Positions 35,882 through 43,875 of a DNA stretch of 64,000 bases are shown here, in pieces. The DNA comes from Aquitalea sp. LB_tupeE (GTDB lineage: Bacteria; Pseudomonadota; Gammaproteobacteria; Burkholderiales; Chromobacteriaceae), in the NCBI RefSeq assembly GCF_013391415.1, contig NZ_JACAXB010000006.1:1-64000 (forward strand), given 5' to 3'. The notes beneath the pieces were generated by a model that did no database searches, was not told the origin of the DNA, and saw nothing but the letters and a program-made list of their open reading frames with translations. Position numbers and translations under genes: made by a program. Within the stretch, counting starts at the first letter, position 1. Each line of letters starts with the position of its first letter.

Positions 35882-37564
35882 ATGCTCAGAGAAACTCTTG
35901 TTGCAATGCGTGACCTTCCACGCCTGAAGGAAATCAGCGGCATTCTCATTCGCCACGGTCTGGGGGAGTTTGCCCAGCGCCTGCGCCTGCCGCGCGCCAT
36001 GGAAAAAGCCGGCGAATGGCTGAACCTGCATTTGCCGGATGCCGACGCCGGCCTGCCCACCCCGGTGCGGGTGCGGCTGGCCTTCGAGGAACTGGGCCCT
36101 ACTTTCATCAAGCTGGGGCAGATCCTCTCCACACGGGTGGATGTCTTCCCGGCCGAGTGGATTGCCGAATTCGAAAAACTGCAATCCACCGTACCGCCGG
36201 TGGACCCGGCCTCGGTAAGGCTGCTGGTGCAAAAAGCGCTGGGCAAGCCACCGGAAGAATTGTTTGCCAGCTTTGACGACAAGCCCATCGGCTCGGCCTC
36301 CATCGCCCAGGTTCACTTTGCCACCCTGCACGATGGCAGCCAGGTGGCCGTCAAGCTGCGCCGCCCCGGCATTGTCGACAAAGTGGATGCCGACCTGCGC
36401 ATTCTGGCGCACCTGGCCACGCTGATCGAACTGGAATTCCCCGACGCCCGCCGCTTTCAGCCGGTAGAAATCGTCAGCCAGTTTTCCCGCTCGCTCAAGC
36501 GCGAGATGGACCTGGCGGTGGAAGCGCGCAATATGGAACGCTTTGCCCGTGATTTTGCCGACGATCCGCAAGTGGTGGTGCCCAAGGTGTACTGGGATTA
36601 CACCAATCCGGCAGTCAATGTGCAGGAACATATCAACGGCCTCTCCGCCAGCAAGCTGGACCAACTGGCCCTCAGCGGGCTGGACCCGGTGCTACTGGCC
36701 AGCCGCGGTGCGGATGCAGTGCTGAAAATGATTCTGCTCAACGGCTTTTTCCACGCCGACCCGCACCCCGGCAATGTGTTCTTCCTGGCGGAACACCGCA
36801 TCGCCTTCATCGACTTCGGCATGGTGGGACGCATCAGCCATGGCCGCCGCGATGAAATCGTCGACCTGCTGGCGGCACTGGGTGAGCGCAACGAACACGC
36901 GATGATGGATGTGTTGATCGAGTGGACCGGCAGCACACCGGTGGACGAGCCAAAGTTTGCCTATGACATCAGCGAGTTCATGTTCCAGTACGAGCATGTG
37001 CCGTTGAAGAACCTCAACATCAGCCAGTTGATCAACGACATCATGGCCCTGATCCGCGACCACGGCATTCTGCTGCCACCAGACATGGCCATGCTGTTCA
37101 AGGCGCTGATCACGCTGGAAGGGCTGGGCCGCCAGCTGGACCCGGATTTCCAGCTGGTGGAACACATCACGCCCTTTGTGCGCGAACTGATCGTGGCGCG
37201 CTACCACCCCAAAACCCTGCTGAAGCGCGGCAAGCTGACCTTGCAGGAAACGCTGGGCATGCTCACCGGCCTGCCGCGCGACATCCTGCGCTTGTCCAAG
37301 GACATCCGCCAGGGCAAGTTCCGCATCAATCTGGACTTGCAGCGGCTGGACAGCTTTGGCAAACAGCTGGACCGCAGCACCAATCGCCTGACCATGGCCA
37401 TTGTCACCGGCTGTCTGATCATCGGCTCGTCCATCGTCATGACAGTGAACGCCGGGCCCAAGCTGTTCGGCCTGCCCTTCTTCGGCTTCATCGGCTTCAT
37501 GATTGCACTGTTCAACAGCGTATGGCTGATCTGGTCGATCTGGCGCTCAGGAAAGGAGCTGTAA
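35882..37564 (+). CDS. ubiB: ABC1/UbiB-family atypical kinase
   Basis: 560-residue AarF/ABC1/UbiB protein. It has the inhibitory KxGQ motif (FIKLGQILSTR), the Ala-rich nucleotide loop region (SASIAQVH), the catalytic lysine strand (VAVKLRRPG), the ExD-type motif EMDLAVEARNMERF, and FHADPHPGNVFF and AFIDFGMVG carrying the catalytic loop and metal Asp. Two C-terminal hydrophobic helices (about 495-545) anchor it. UbiB supports ubiquinone synthesis, probably by lipid or precursor extraction. This one diverges in its N-terminus from the canonical ubiB of the ubiE-ubiJ-ubiB cluster, which is not here, so it may be a paralogue. Start at ATG 35882 has a poor ribosome binding site; the gene abuts the next one with no gap. 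Confidence 0.85.
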   Translation: MLRETLVAMRDLPRLKEISGILIRHGLGEFAQRLRLPRAMEKAGEWLNLHLPDADAGLPTPVRVRLAFEELGPTFIKLGQILSTRVDVFPAEWIAEFEKLQSTVPPVDPASVRLLVQKALGKPPEELFASFDDKPIGSASIAQVHFATLHDGSQVAVKLRRPGIVDKVDADLRILAHLATLIELEFPDARRFQPVEIVSQFSRSLKREMDLAVEARNMERFARDFADDPQVVVPKVYWDYTNPAVNVQEHINGLSASKLDQLALSGLDPVLLASRGADAVLKMILLNGFFHADPHPGNVFFLAEHRIAFIDFGMVGRISHGRRDEIVDLLAALGERNEHAMMDVLIEWTGSTPVDEPKFAYDISEFMFQYEHVPLKNLNISQLINDIMALIRDHGILLPPDMAMLFKALITLEGLGRQLDPDFQLVEHITPFVRELIVARYHPKTLLKRGKLTLQETLGMLTGLPRDILRLSKDIRQGKFRINLDLQRLDSFGKQLDRSTNRLTMAIVTGCLIIGSSIVMTVNAGPKLFGLPFFGFIGFMIALFNSVWLIWSIWRSGKEL

Positions 37565-38344
37565 ATGCGTCTGCTGTTACTTGTTGCGCTGTTGCTGGCC
37601 AACCGCGCCGCCCAGGCTCTGCAATTTGTGGAGCTGAACTGGCGTGCGCCCAGCGAACTGCAAGAGGCCTTGCAGCCACAACTGCGGCCGGATGAACGGC
37701 TGAGCGCGATGGACAACAAGCTGATCATCGACGCGAGCCCGGCACGGGAAGCCCAACTGGCTGCGCTGGCCAGACAACTGGACGTGCGCCCGGCCAGCCT
37801 GCGCCTTGAAGTCAGCCAGTCCGGCAGCAGTGCACAAGCGCAATCCGGAGTGCAAGTGCAAGGCAATATCAGCATCGGTCGCATCATGCCCGGTCAGCCG
37901 GGTAGCAAGCTTGCCCTGTCCGCTCAGCAAGACAGCCGCGCACAATCCGGTCAAGTTCTGCAAAGCCTTACCGTGCTGGAAGGACGCAGCGGCTTTATCC
38001 AGCTGGTGCAAAGCCGTCCCCTGCCCTGGCTGCTGCTGACACCGCAAGGCAGCCTGGTGCGTGGCAGCAGCATGCAGGATGCCATTACCGGCTTTTATGC
38101 TCGTCCGCGCCTGAACGGGCAGCGGGTCAGCATCGAACTGGCCGTCAGCCAGCAGGCCTTCAGCGGGGCACAACGCAATGGCAGCCAGCTGTCCACTACG
38201 GTGGAAGGCAGGCTGGGTGAGTGGCTGGAGGTGGCCCGTACCACGCAGGACAGCCAGGGGCGGGAAAGCCTGCTGATCGGCAGTGGCCAGCGGCAAGAAC
38301 AGCAAAGCAACAGCGTGCGGATTCGGGTACTAGCCTTGCCCTGA
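37565..38344 (+). CDS. Exported secretin N-domain-like protein
   Basis: 259 aa. Signal peptide MRLLLLVALLLANRAAQA, then a mature protein starting LQFVELNWRAPSELQEALQP and DNKLIIDASPAREAQLAALARQLDVRPASLRLEVSQ, which resembles the N-terminal (NolW-type) ring domains of GspD/PilQ secretins. The remaining two thirds are beta-rich and Ser/Gln-rich, with FIQLVQSRPLPWLLL, but no secretin pore domain is present. So it cannot form an outer-membrane channel alone. The ATG follows the ABC1 kinase stop directly (TAAATG) with AAAGGAGCTGTA, indicating tight coupling. I infer a periplasmic protein, function unknown. Confidence 0.6.
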   Translation: MRLLLLVALLLANRAAQALQFVELNWRAPSELQEALQPQLRPDERLSAMDNKLIIDASPAREAQLAALARQLDVRPASLRLEVSQSGSSAQAQSGVQVQGNISIGRIMPGQPGSKLALSAQQDSRAQSGQVLQSLTVLEGRSGFIQLVQSRPLPWLLLTPQGSLVRGSSMQDAITGFYARPRLNGQRVSIELAVSQQAFSGAQRNGSQLSTTVEGRLGEWLEVARTTQDSQGRESLLIGSGQRQEQQSNSVRIRVLALP

Positions 38345-38349
38345 CAGCC

Positions 38350-38452
38350 GCTAACAAACACCCGGCTGCTGCGTTGCGCCTCCTTGCCATATTTTTATGT
38401 ACTGCCTGCATCGGCGCGCCTTGCCCAAGGGGCGCTACGCTATTTTGTTAGC
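38350..38452. repeat. 103-bp imperfect palindromic element
   Basis: GCTAACAAA (38350-38358) and TTTGTTAGC (38444-38452) are perfect terminal inverted repeats. Inside, GCGTTGCGCCTCCTTG on the left pairs imperfectly with the complement of CAAGGGGCGCTACGC on the right, so the RNA or single strand folds into a long hairpin around an AT-rich centre. It could be a miniature inverted-repeat (REP/MITE-like) element or a complex terminator. It occupies most of the 241-bp gap between the secretin-like gene and DUF2325. Confidence 0.55.
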
Positions 38453-38531
38453 CGCGCCAAGTCGTCCGTCCGACGGGCAGGACAGACAGTCGGCAACGCG
38501 TAGATGACAATGAAATGTGCAGGGGCTTGCA

Positions 38532-38562
38532 TTTGCAAATAGTAATGATTATCATTTGCAAA
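38532..38562. promoter_or_regulatory. Fur-box-like palindrome
   Basis: TTTGCAAAT (38532-38540) and ATTTGCAAA (38554-38562) are perfect inverted arms around a centre reading AGTAATGATTATC, which closely resembles the core of the Fur consensus (AATGATTATCATT). It lies 23 bp before the DUF2325 start and would cover its promoter, so iron repression is expected. Confidence 0.75.
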
Positions 38563-38585
38563 ACTTATCCGAACAGGAGCCACTC

Positions 38586-38930
38586 ATGAACGCAATGCTG
38601 GTAGGCGCAGATACCCTGGGCAACATCCCTTCCGTCCTGCAGGAACATGGCATCCAGATTCACCGCCACCTGAGCGGTCGCAACAGTTCGCACCAGCGCA
38701 AGCTGGACCGCCTGCCGGCAGGAACTGACTTGCTAATCCTGTTTACCGATTTCCTCGGCCACAACGTAATGCGCCACTTCCGCTCGCTGGCGGCAGAACA
38801 GGATATCCGCTTCATTGCCTGCCGCCGCTCGGTGTGTGCGCTCAAGCAATCGCTGACCGGTGCCGGGCTGTGCGAACAGGCTTGTGCCAGCTGTCCGCAG
38901 CGCAAGGCCCAGGACAAGAAGGCCCACTAG
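38586..38930 (+). CDS. DUF2325 domain protein
   Basis: 114-residue cytoplasmic protein of the DUF2325 family: start MNAMLVGADTLGNIPSVL, central DLLILFTDFLGHNVMRHF, then FIACRRSVCALKQSL and a Cys-rich end with four cysteines including CEQACASCPQR. The Cys pattern suggests a metal or redox site, which is not established for the family. AGGAGCCACTC precedes the ATG at 38586. A Fur-box-like palindrome overlaps the promoter region, pointing to iron-responsive expression. Confidence 0.82.
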   Translation: MNAMLVGADTLGNIPSVLQEHGIQIHRHLSGRNSSHQRKLDRLPAGTDLLILFTDFLGHNVMRHFRSLAAEQDIRFIACRRSVCALKQSLTGAGLCEQACASCPQRKAQDKKAH

Positions 38931-38939
38931 GCTAGCCGC

Positions 38940-38969
38940 CCCATGAAAAAGCCGACCTTGAGGTCGGCT
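38940..38969 (-). terminator. Terminator of the sigma/anti-sigma operon
   Basis: AGCCGACCT (38950-38958) pairs with AGGTCGGCT (38961-38969); on the minus strand it is followed by TTTTTCATGG. The loop is only two bases as drawn, so the apical pairs must open. It ends the minus-strand run from hpnC. Confidence 0.82.
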
Positions 38970-39002
38970 GGCAAGTACAGGCTGTTCAAGCCACGAGGCG
39001 GG

Positions 39003-39182
39003 CTATTCGCCACGCCCGGCCTTGCGCGCAGACTGCTGCAATACCTGCAGCTGATGCGAAAACTGGCGGCAGTTGCCACACATCCACAGATGTACACGCA
39101 GCCGTATGTGATCCCACTGGTTCAGCGGTTGGTCCAGCCCTTGCGATATCAAACGGCTGGCTTGTCGGCAATTGATGTTCAT
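39003..39182 (-). CDS. Small zinc-binding anti-sigma factor
   Basis: 59-residue cytoplasmic protein with the H-x3-C-x2-C zinc motif (HLWMCGNCRQF) and an upstream Cys in MNINCRQASRLIS, the pattern of ZAS/zf-HC2 anti-sigma factors such as ChrR/RsrA and the short Neisseria MseR type. It has no membrane helix, so it should be a soluble, probably redox- or zinc-sensitive inhibitor. It overlaps the ECF sigma stop by four bases (ATGA), the usual arrangement for a sigma/anti-sigma pair. Confidence 0.85.
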   Translation of the reverse strand: MNINCRQASRLISQGLDQPLNQWDHIRLRVHLWMCGNCRQFSHQLQVLQQSARKAGRGE

Positions 39183-39739
39183 GCCCTGGCCTCCCCGGTC
39201 CAGCGAATTTCGAAACATTCGCGCAGACTCATGCGTGCGCGATACAGCAGTACTGAACAGTTAGTCGCAGTAATGTCCAGATTGTTACAGATTTCGGCAA
39301 TGTCCAGCCCCATCACCTCGCGCATGACAAAGGCCATGGCGGTGCGGCGCGGCATCAACTCGGAACAGCGTTCGAACACTTCCCAGAACTGACGGGACAT
39401 CAAGGACTCTTCCGGGCCGCTCCAGGCCTTGATCTTGTCCTGCCAGTGGCCATCCTTGCTGAACAGGCCGTCAAAATCGCTATCGTCGGTTTCATCCTCC
39501 AGCGATTCAAACAGCACCTCCTTGCCCTTGCGGCGCAAGCGGTCCACCAGCTTGAAGCGCAGGATGGAAGTCAGCCAGGTACGCAGGCTGGATTTGCCGT
39601 TGAAGCTGTCACCAGACTCCAGTGCTGCCAGCACGGTTTCCTGCACCACCTCGTTGGCGGCATCACGATCCCGCAACTGGGCCAGCGCATAGCGCTGCAG
39701 GTAGCTCAGTTCCGCTTCCAGGTCTGCATGGGAAATCAT
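39179..39739 (-). CDS. ECF-type RNA polymerase sigma factor
   Basis: 186-residue sigma factor with region 2 (about 10-75: AQLRDRDAANEVVQETVLAAL, FNGKSSLRTWLTSILRFKLVD in two parts, DRLRRKG) and region 4 (about 125-175: MPRRTAMAFVMREVMGLD, then EICNNLDITATNCSVLLYRARMSLRE). The region between, DETDDSDFDGLFSKDG with WSGPEE, resembles the Neisseria/Chromobacterium RpoE-like ECF group that controls methionine sulfoxide reductase and other oxidative damage genes. It starts 2 bp after the radA stop and overlaps its anti-sigma, so it is both co-transcribed with radA and paired with the repressor. Confidence 0.9.
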   Translation of the reverse strand: MISHADLEAELSYLQRYALAQLRDRDAANEVVQETVLAALESGDSFNGKSSLRTWLTSILRFKLVDRLRRKGKEVLFESLEDETDDSDFDGLFSKDGHWQDKIKAWSGPEESLMSRQFWEVFERCSELMPRRTAMAFVMREVMGLDIAEICNNLDITATNCSVLLYRARMSLRECFEIRWTGEARA

Positions 39740-39741
39740 GC

Positions 39742-41106
39742 TCAGTCTCCGCGACAGTAATCAACCGCATGCTCCAGCCGGTCGACGGTAATCACTTGCA
39801 AACCTTCAATCGGCTGACGCGGCTTGTTGGCCGTGGGCACCAGCGCGCGGGTAAAGCCCAGCTTGGCCGCCTCTTTCAGGCGCTCCTGGCCGCGTGATAC
39901 CGGACGCACTTCACCAGCCAGCCCCACTTCGCCAAACACCACCAGTTTTTCTGGCAAAGGCTTGTTACGCAGGGACGACACCATGGCCAGGATGACGGCC
40001 AGGTCGGCCGCCGGTTCGCTGATCTTGACCCCGCCCACCGCGTTCAGGAATACATCCTGATCGAAACAGGCCACGCCGCCATGACGGTGCAGCACCGCCA
40101 GCAGCATGGCCAGCCGGTTCTGTTCCAGCCCCACGGTGAGGCGTTTGGGCTGCATGCCGTGACAGTCATCCACCAGCGCCTGCACTTCCACCAGCAAGGG
40201 GCGTGTACCTTCCTGCGTGACCAGTACGCAAGAGCCAGGCACATCGTCGCGGTAGGACGACAGGAAAATGGCCGAGGGGTTGGACACGCCCTTGAGCCCG
40301 GTTTCGGTCATCACGAACACACCCAGCTCGTTGACCGCGCCAAAGCGGTTCTTGATGGCGCGGATCATGCGGTGGCTGGAATGGGTATCGCCCTCGAAAT
40401 ACAGCACGGTGTCCACCATGTGCTCCAGCACACGCGGCCCGGCCAGCGAGCCTTCCTTGGTGACATGGCCTACCAGCAAGATGGTGGTACCGGTCTGCTT
40501 GGCCATGCGGGTGAGCTGGGCCGCGCATTCGCGCACTTGCGATACCGACCCCGGTGCCGAAGTCACTTGCTCGGTGTACAGGGTCTGGATGGAGTCGATC
40601 ACCGCCACTTCCGGCTGCTCTTGCTTGAGCGTTTCCAGAATGGCTTCCAGGCGGATTTCCGCCAGCAGGTTCACCTGGCTGGGGTCGACCGCCAGCCGTG
40701 AGGCCCGCAAGGCGATTTGCTGCGGGGACTCCTCGCCCGACACATACAGCACCTTGCGCCGCTTGCCGATTACCGCCAGCGCCTGCAACAGCAGGGTGGA
40801 TTTGCCAATGCCGGGGTCGCCACCAATCAGGATGACCGCACCGCGTACGATGCCGCCGCCCAGCACGCGGTCCAGTTCGTCGATGCCGGACGGGTCACGC
40901 GGGACTTCCTCGGTCTTGACCTCGGACAGCACTTGCACGCGGGCATTGGTGGTAGACCAGGATTGAAAACGCGGGTTGCTGCTGGCGGGCGTGGAGACGG
41001 CCTCTACCAGGGTGTTCCAGGCGGAACAATGCGGGCACTGGCCCTGCCATTTCGGCACTTGGCCGCCGCACTCGGTGCAGCTGAAAACAGTTTTGGTTTT
41101 TGCCAT
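39742..41106 (-). CDS. radA: DNA repair protein RadA
   Basis: RecA-like branch-migration ATPase, 454 aa. N-terminal zinc finger with four Cys (FSCTECGGQVPKWQGQCPHC), Walker A GGDPGIGKSTLLLQAL, Walker B AVIDSIQTLY, the RadA-specific KNRFGAVNELGVF, and a C-terminal Lon-like domain (LAVILAMVSSLRNKPLPEKL region). It processes recombination intermediates. Homology starts at ATG 41106; no strong ribosome binding site is present, and the open frame continues upstream without relevance. Downstream neighbour is the ECF sigma gene, 2 bp away. Confidence 0.95.
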   Translation of the reverse strand: MAKTKTVFSCTECGGQVPKWQGQCPHCSAWNTLVEAVSTPASSNPRFQSWSTTNARVQVLSEVKTEEVPRDPSGIDELDRVLGGGIVRGAVILIGGDPGIGKSTLLLQALAVIGKRRKVLYVSGEESPQQIALRASRLAVDPSQVNLLAEIRLEAILETLKQEQPEVAVIDSIQTLYTEQVTSAPGSVSQVRECAAQLTRMAKQTGTTILLVGHVTKEGSLAGPRVLEHMVDTVLYFEGDTHSSHRMIRAIKNRFGAVNELGVFVMTETGLKGVSNPSAIFLSSYRDDVPGSCVLVTQEGTRPLLVEVQALVDDCHGMQPKRLTVGLEQNRLAMLLAVLHRHGGVACFDQDVFLNAVGGVKISEPAADLAVILAMVSSLRNKPLPEKLVVFGEVGLAGEVRPVSRGQERLKEAAKLGFTRALVPTANKPRQPIEGLQVITVDRLEHAVDYCRGD

Positions 41107-41128
41107 CAGGAAAAGCGCAGGAAGGGGT

Positions 41129-41728
41129 TCAACCGGGATTGGCGTTGTTGGCGTCCTCTGCCGGAGCCTCGCCACCGGCGGCCGGCTTGTTGCCATTGAG
41201 TTTCTGGATGATGTTGAGCAGACGTTTCTGGTCTGGTTCGCCGCTGCTGCTGGCCTTGGATTTGGACTTTTCACCACCGCCATTCTTGCGAATGGCCGCC
41301 AGAACGGCGGCCACTTGCGGATCGGTCTTGGCTTCTTTGTCCGCCTCTTCGCTGGTCAGTGGCGGCGGCGCATTGGCCACCGCGCCTTTGGGTGCCGAGG
41401 CCGTACTGGATGACTTGCCTTCCGCAGGCGAACTGGTGCCAGCTTTCGCAGCAGACGCTTCGGCATGACCGGCGGCACTGTCTGCCGGTGGTTCCATGGT
41501 TTCCAGCTTGTTCTTGGCCATGTATTCGTTCATTTCACGCCAGCCGGCGTAAATGGCTGCGGTATCGGCGTCCGGATTACGCCGGAAACACTCTTCCAGC
41601 GAGCGGCCAGTCTGACGACAAGCAGCACCCAGTGCCTTGTGTGCCTCTTTGGACAGGCCGGATACATTATTGACCCAGTTGCAGCCGGCCAGCACCGCCA
41701 GCAAGGGCAGAATCCACAGACTCTTCAT
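41129..41728 (-). CDS. Putative lipoprotein of unknown function
   Basis: 199 aa with a lipoprotein signal: MKSLWILPLLAVLAGC, lipobox LAGC at Cys16. The first 75 mature residues contain a helical domain with a Cys pair (ACRQTGRSLEECF) and AAIYAGWREMNEYMAKNKLE; the rest is low-complexity Ser/Ala/Lys/Pro-rich, ending in a short helix DQKRLLNIIQKLNG. Asn at +2 favours the outer membrane. GGGGGTAATGC precedes ATG 41728. I do not recognise the family. It lies between an SDR gene and radA on one strand. Confidence 0.72.
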   Translation of the reverse strand: MKSLWILPLLAVLAGCNWVNNVSGLSKEAHKALGAACRQTGRSLEECFRRNPDADTAAIYAGWREMNEYMAKNKLETMEPPADSAAGHAEASAAKAGTSSPAEGKSSSTASAPKGAVANAPPPLTSEEADKEAKTDPQVAAVLAAIRKNGGGEKSKSKASSSGEPDQKRLLNIIQKLNGNKPAAGGEAPAEDANNANPG

Positions 41729-41784
41729 GCATTACCCCCATTTGCCATCCGCCACAGCCGCACAGGCCACGGAGCAGATGCAGC

Positions 41785-42543
41785 TTATTCGCCTTTTTTA
41801 CTGCGCAGGTCCAGCTCGATGATTTCGCCGCTGCGGCCCTTGCTGTCAGCCGACAGCCAGTACAGCAGATAGGGCATCAGTGTGGCCAGGTCCGCCCGTT
41901 CGCTCTTGGCTTCGCCCGGGTGGGTGCGATTGCGCTGCGGCGAATTCACCGGTCCCGGAATCAGCTGGTTGACGCGCAGATTGGGGTAAACGTCCCATTC
42001 ATCGGCAGCAACCTTGGTCAGGTAGTTCAGCCCGGCCTTGGATGCACCAAAGCCCCCCCAGTAGGCAGCAGGATGCAGGGAGTGGCTTTCCCCCATGAAC
42101 AGTACGGAGGCATCCGGCGACTCTTTCAGCAGCGGCAGGCAGGCACGGCTGAGCGCAAAGGGTGCCACGGTATTGATGCGGTACTGATTCATCCACTCGT
42201 CAATGCCCTGATTGGACAAGGGCGACAAGGCATAAAAATGCGAAGCGCAGTGCACGATGCCGTCCAGGCGGCCCAGCGTCTGCTTGATCTGGAAAGCGGC
42301 ATTGCCCAGTTGCTCGTCTGTTGCCGTCAGCAAATCCAGCGGAATGGCTGCCGGCTCCTTGCCGCCTGCGGCCACGATTTCATCGTAGACCTTCTCCAGC
42401 CCTTTTACGCTGCGCGCCAGCAATACGACATCCGCACCATGTGCGGCAAACGTCAGCGCGGCTTCCCGGCCTACCCCTTGCGTTGCGCCCGTCACCAGAA
42501 TGACGCGGCCTTCCAGACAATTCTTGGCAAATGTTTGGTTCAT
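41785..42543 (-). CDS. SDR-family oxidoreductase (YciK-like) with altered active site
   Basis: 252-residue short-chain dehydrogenase/reductase. The cofactor motif is TGATQGVGREAAL and the arrangement resembles E. coli YciK (FAKNCLEGRVILVTG start; LNQLIPGPVNSP-like RVNQLIPGPVNSPQR). The active-site lysine is present in GGFGASKAGLNYL, but the position of the catalytic Tyr (four residues before Lys) is Phe, encoded TTT. A Tyr lies four residues earlier (AAYWGGFG), out of register. So catalysis by the usual Tyr mechanism is doubtful. Located between hpnE (20 bp) and the lipoprotein gene (56 bp), suggesting co-transcription. Confidence 0.85.
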   Translation of the reverse strand: MNQTFAKNCLEGRVILVTGATQGVGREAALTFAAHGADVVLLARSVKGLEKVYDEIVAAGGKEPAAIPLDLLTATDEQLGNAAFQIKQTLGRLDGIVHCASHFYALSPLSNQGIDEWMNQYRINTVAPFALSRACLPLLKESPDASVLFMGESHSLHPAAYWGGFGASKAGLNYLTKVAADEWDVYPNLRVNQLIPGPVNSPQRNRTHPGEAKSERADLATLMPYLLYWLSADSKGRSGEIIELDLRSKKGE

Positions 42544-42563
42544 TTTGTTTTTTCAGCTGCGAG

Positions 42564-43871
42564 TCACCTGTCGGCAACTCTTGATGATGGCAAATCCTGC
42601 ATTAACTGGCGGGCCGCACTCAGACCGCTGCGCACCGCACCTTCCAGCGTGGCGGGATAATCAGGGCACAGCCAGTCCCCCGCCAGATAAACCGATTGTA
42701 CCCTGCTACGGCAGTGTGGTCTTGTCAGACCCACGCTTGACGCAAAGGTGGCGCGCTTCTCCACGATCAGTTGCCGCTCCAGCGGCACCAGCCCGTTGAG
42801 CGCCGGCAACAGCAGCTCGACATCCGCCTGCACCTTGTCCAGCAAGCTCGCGCGATCCAGGCTGCGCACAGCTGGCGGCGGTGCACTGATGACAGCCGCC
42901 AGCAAGCCTCGCTCACCCGACAGCGCCTGGCGGTCAAACAGCCAGTCCAGCGTGCCGCCCTGCAAACCCGTCATGGGAACCGGCATGGTGATGTCGGCAT
43001 CGTAGCGCAGGTATGCGGTATATATCGGCCAATAATGAAATGCCTTGATCTGACTGTGCAGTTGCGGCTCTTGCAGCAGTTCGGCCGCATGATATGGCGC
43101 TACTGCGAGGATGGCGGCATCAAACAGCTCGCCATCCACCATAACGCCCTGCGCTGCCGGGCTGATCTGCGCCACCCGCACACCCGCACGCCATTGCAGG
43201 CCCTGTTCGCGCAGCCAATGCAAAGCCGGGCCAGGAAACAAGGCGGTCAGATCGCTACGCGGCAACAGCAGGTCGCTAGCGGCACGACTCGCCCCCAGAC
43301 TGTCGCGCAGCGTGGTGGCCAGAATCTGCATGGAAGCCAGCTCCAGCGGGGTATTGAGCGCCGACAGCACCATGGGCCGCCAGAACTGCTCCACCAGATG
43401 GGCCGACTGCCCTTGCGCGGCCAGCCATTGGGCCACCGTCATGTCTTGCGGCAAGCGCCAGCCTTGCCAGCGCAAGCCCTGCAAGGCGCGGGCCAGTTGC
43501 CATTTGTCCCACCAACCAATACCGCTTGCCGTCAGCAGGCCGGCCAACACATGCAAGGGGGCAGGCCAACGCGGGCATTGCATGCGCATGCCGCCCTGGC
43601 GCTGCCAGACCAGCGGCAACCGCAGCATGGCTGTTGCCTCGTCAACGCCCACCTTGCGCATCAGTTGCAGGCATTCGCGATAGGCACCAATCAGGATGTG
43701 CTGACCATTGTCCAGCAGGCTGGCGCCACTATTCAGGCGGCGGGCCCGCCCGCCAGGTTCGCGCCCGGCTTCAAACAAGGTCAGCGCGGCTTGGCCGGCC
43801 AGCTCCACCGCGGCGGCAAGCCCGGCCCAACCCGCACCGATAATGGCAATTTTCGGTCTGGCGTTATTCAC
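42564..43871 (-). CDS. hpnE: Hydroxysqualene dehydroxylase HpnE
   Basis: FAD-dependent amine oxidase/desaturase-like enzyme, 435 aa, that converts hydroxysqualene to squalene in the three-step bacterial route. The N-terminus has the FAD motif AIIGAGWAGLAAAVEL followed by GGRARRLNSG with the second GGRA signature; the C-terminus has VYLAGDWLCPDYPATLEGAVRSG in two parts, the FAD-closing motif. It starts at GTG 43871, four bases after the hpnD stop. Together with hpnD and hpnC it completes squalene synthesis from farnesyl diphosphate. Confidence 0.92.
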   Translation of the reverse strand: MNNARPKIAIIGAGWAGLAAAVELAGQAALTLFEAGREPGGRARRLNSGASLLDNGQHILIGAYRECLQLMRKVGVDEATAMLRLPLVWQRQGGMRMQCPRWPAPLHVLAGLLTASGIGWWDKWQLARALQGLRWQGWRLPQDMTVAQWLAAQGQSAHLVEQFWRPMVLSALNTPLELASMQILATTLRDSLGASRAASDLLLPRSDLTALFPGPALHWLREQGLQWRAGVRVAQISPAAQGVMVDGELFDAAILAVAPYHAAELLQEPQLHSQIKAFHYWPIYTAYLRYDADITMPVPMTGLQGGTLDWLFDRQALSGERGLLAAVISAPPPAVRSLDRASLLDKVQADVELLLPALNGLVPLERQLIVEKRATFASSVGLTRPHCRSRVQSVYLAGDWLCPDYPATLEGAVRSGLSAARQLMQDLPSSRVADR

Positions 43872-43875
43872 ACCA

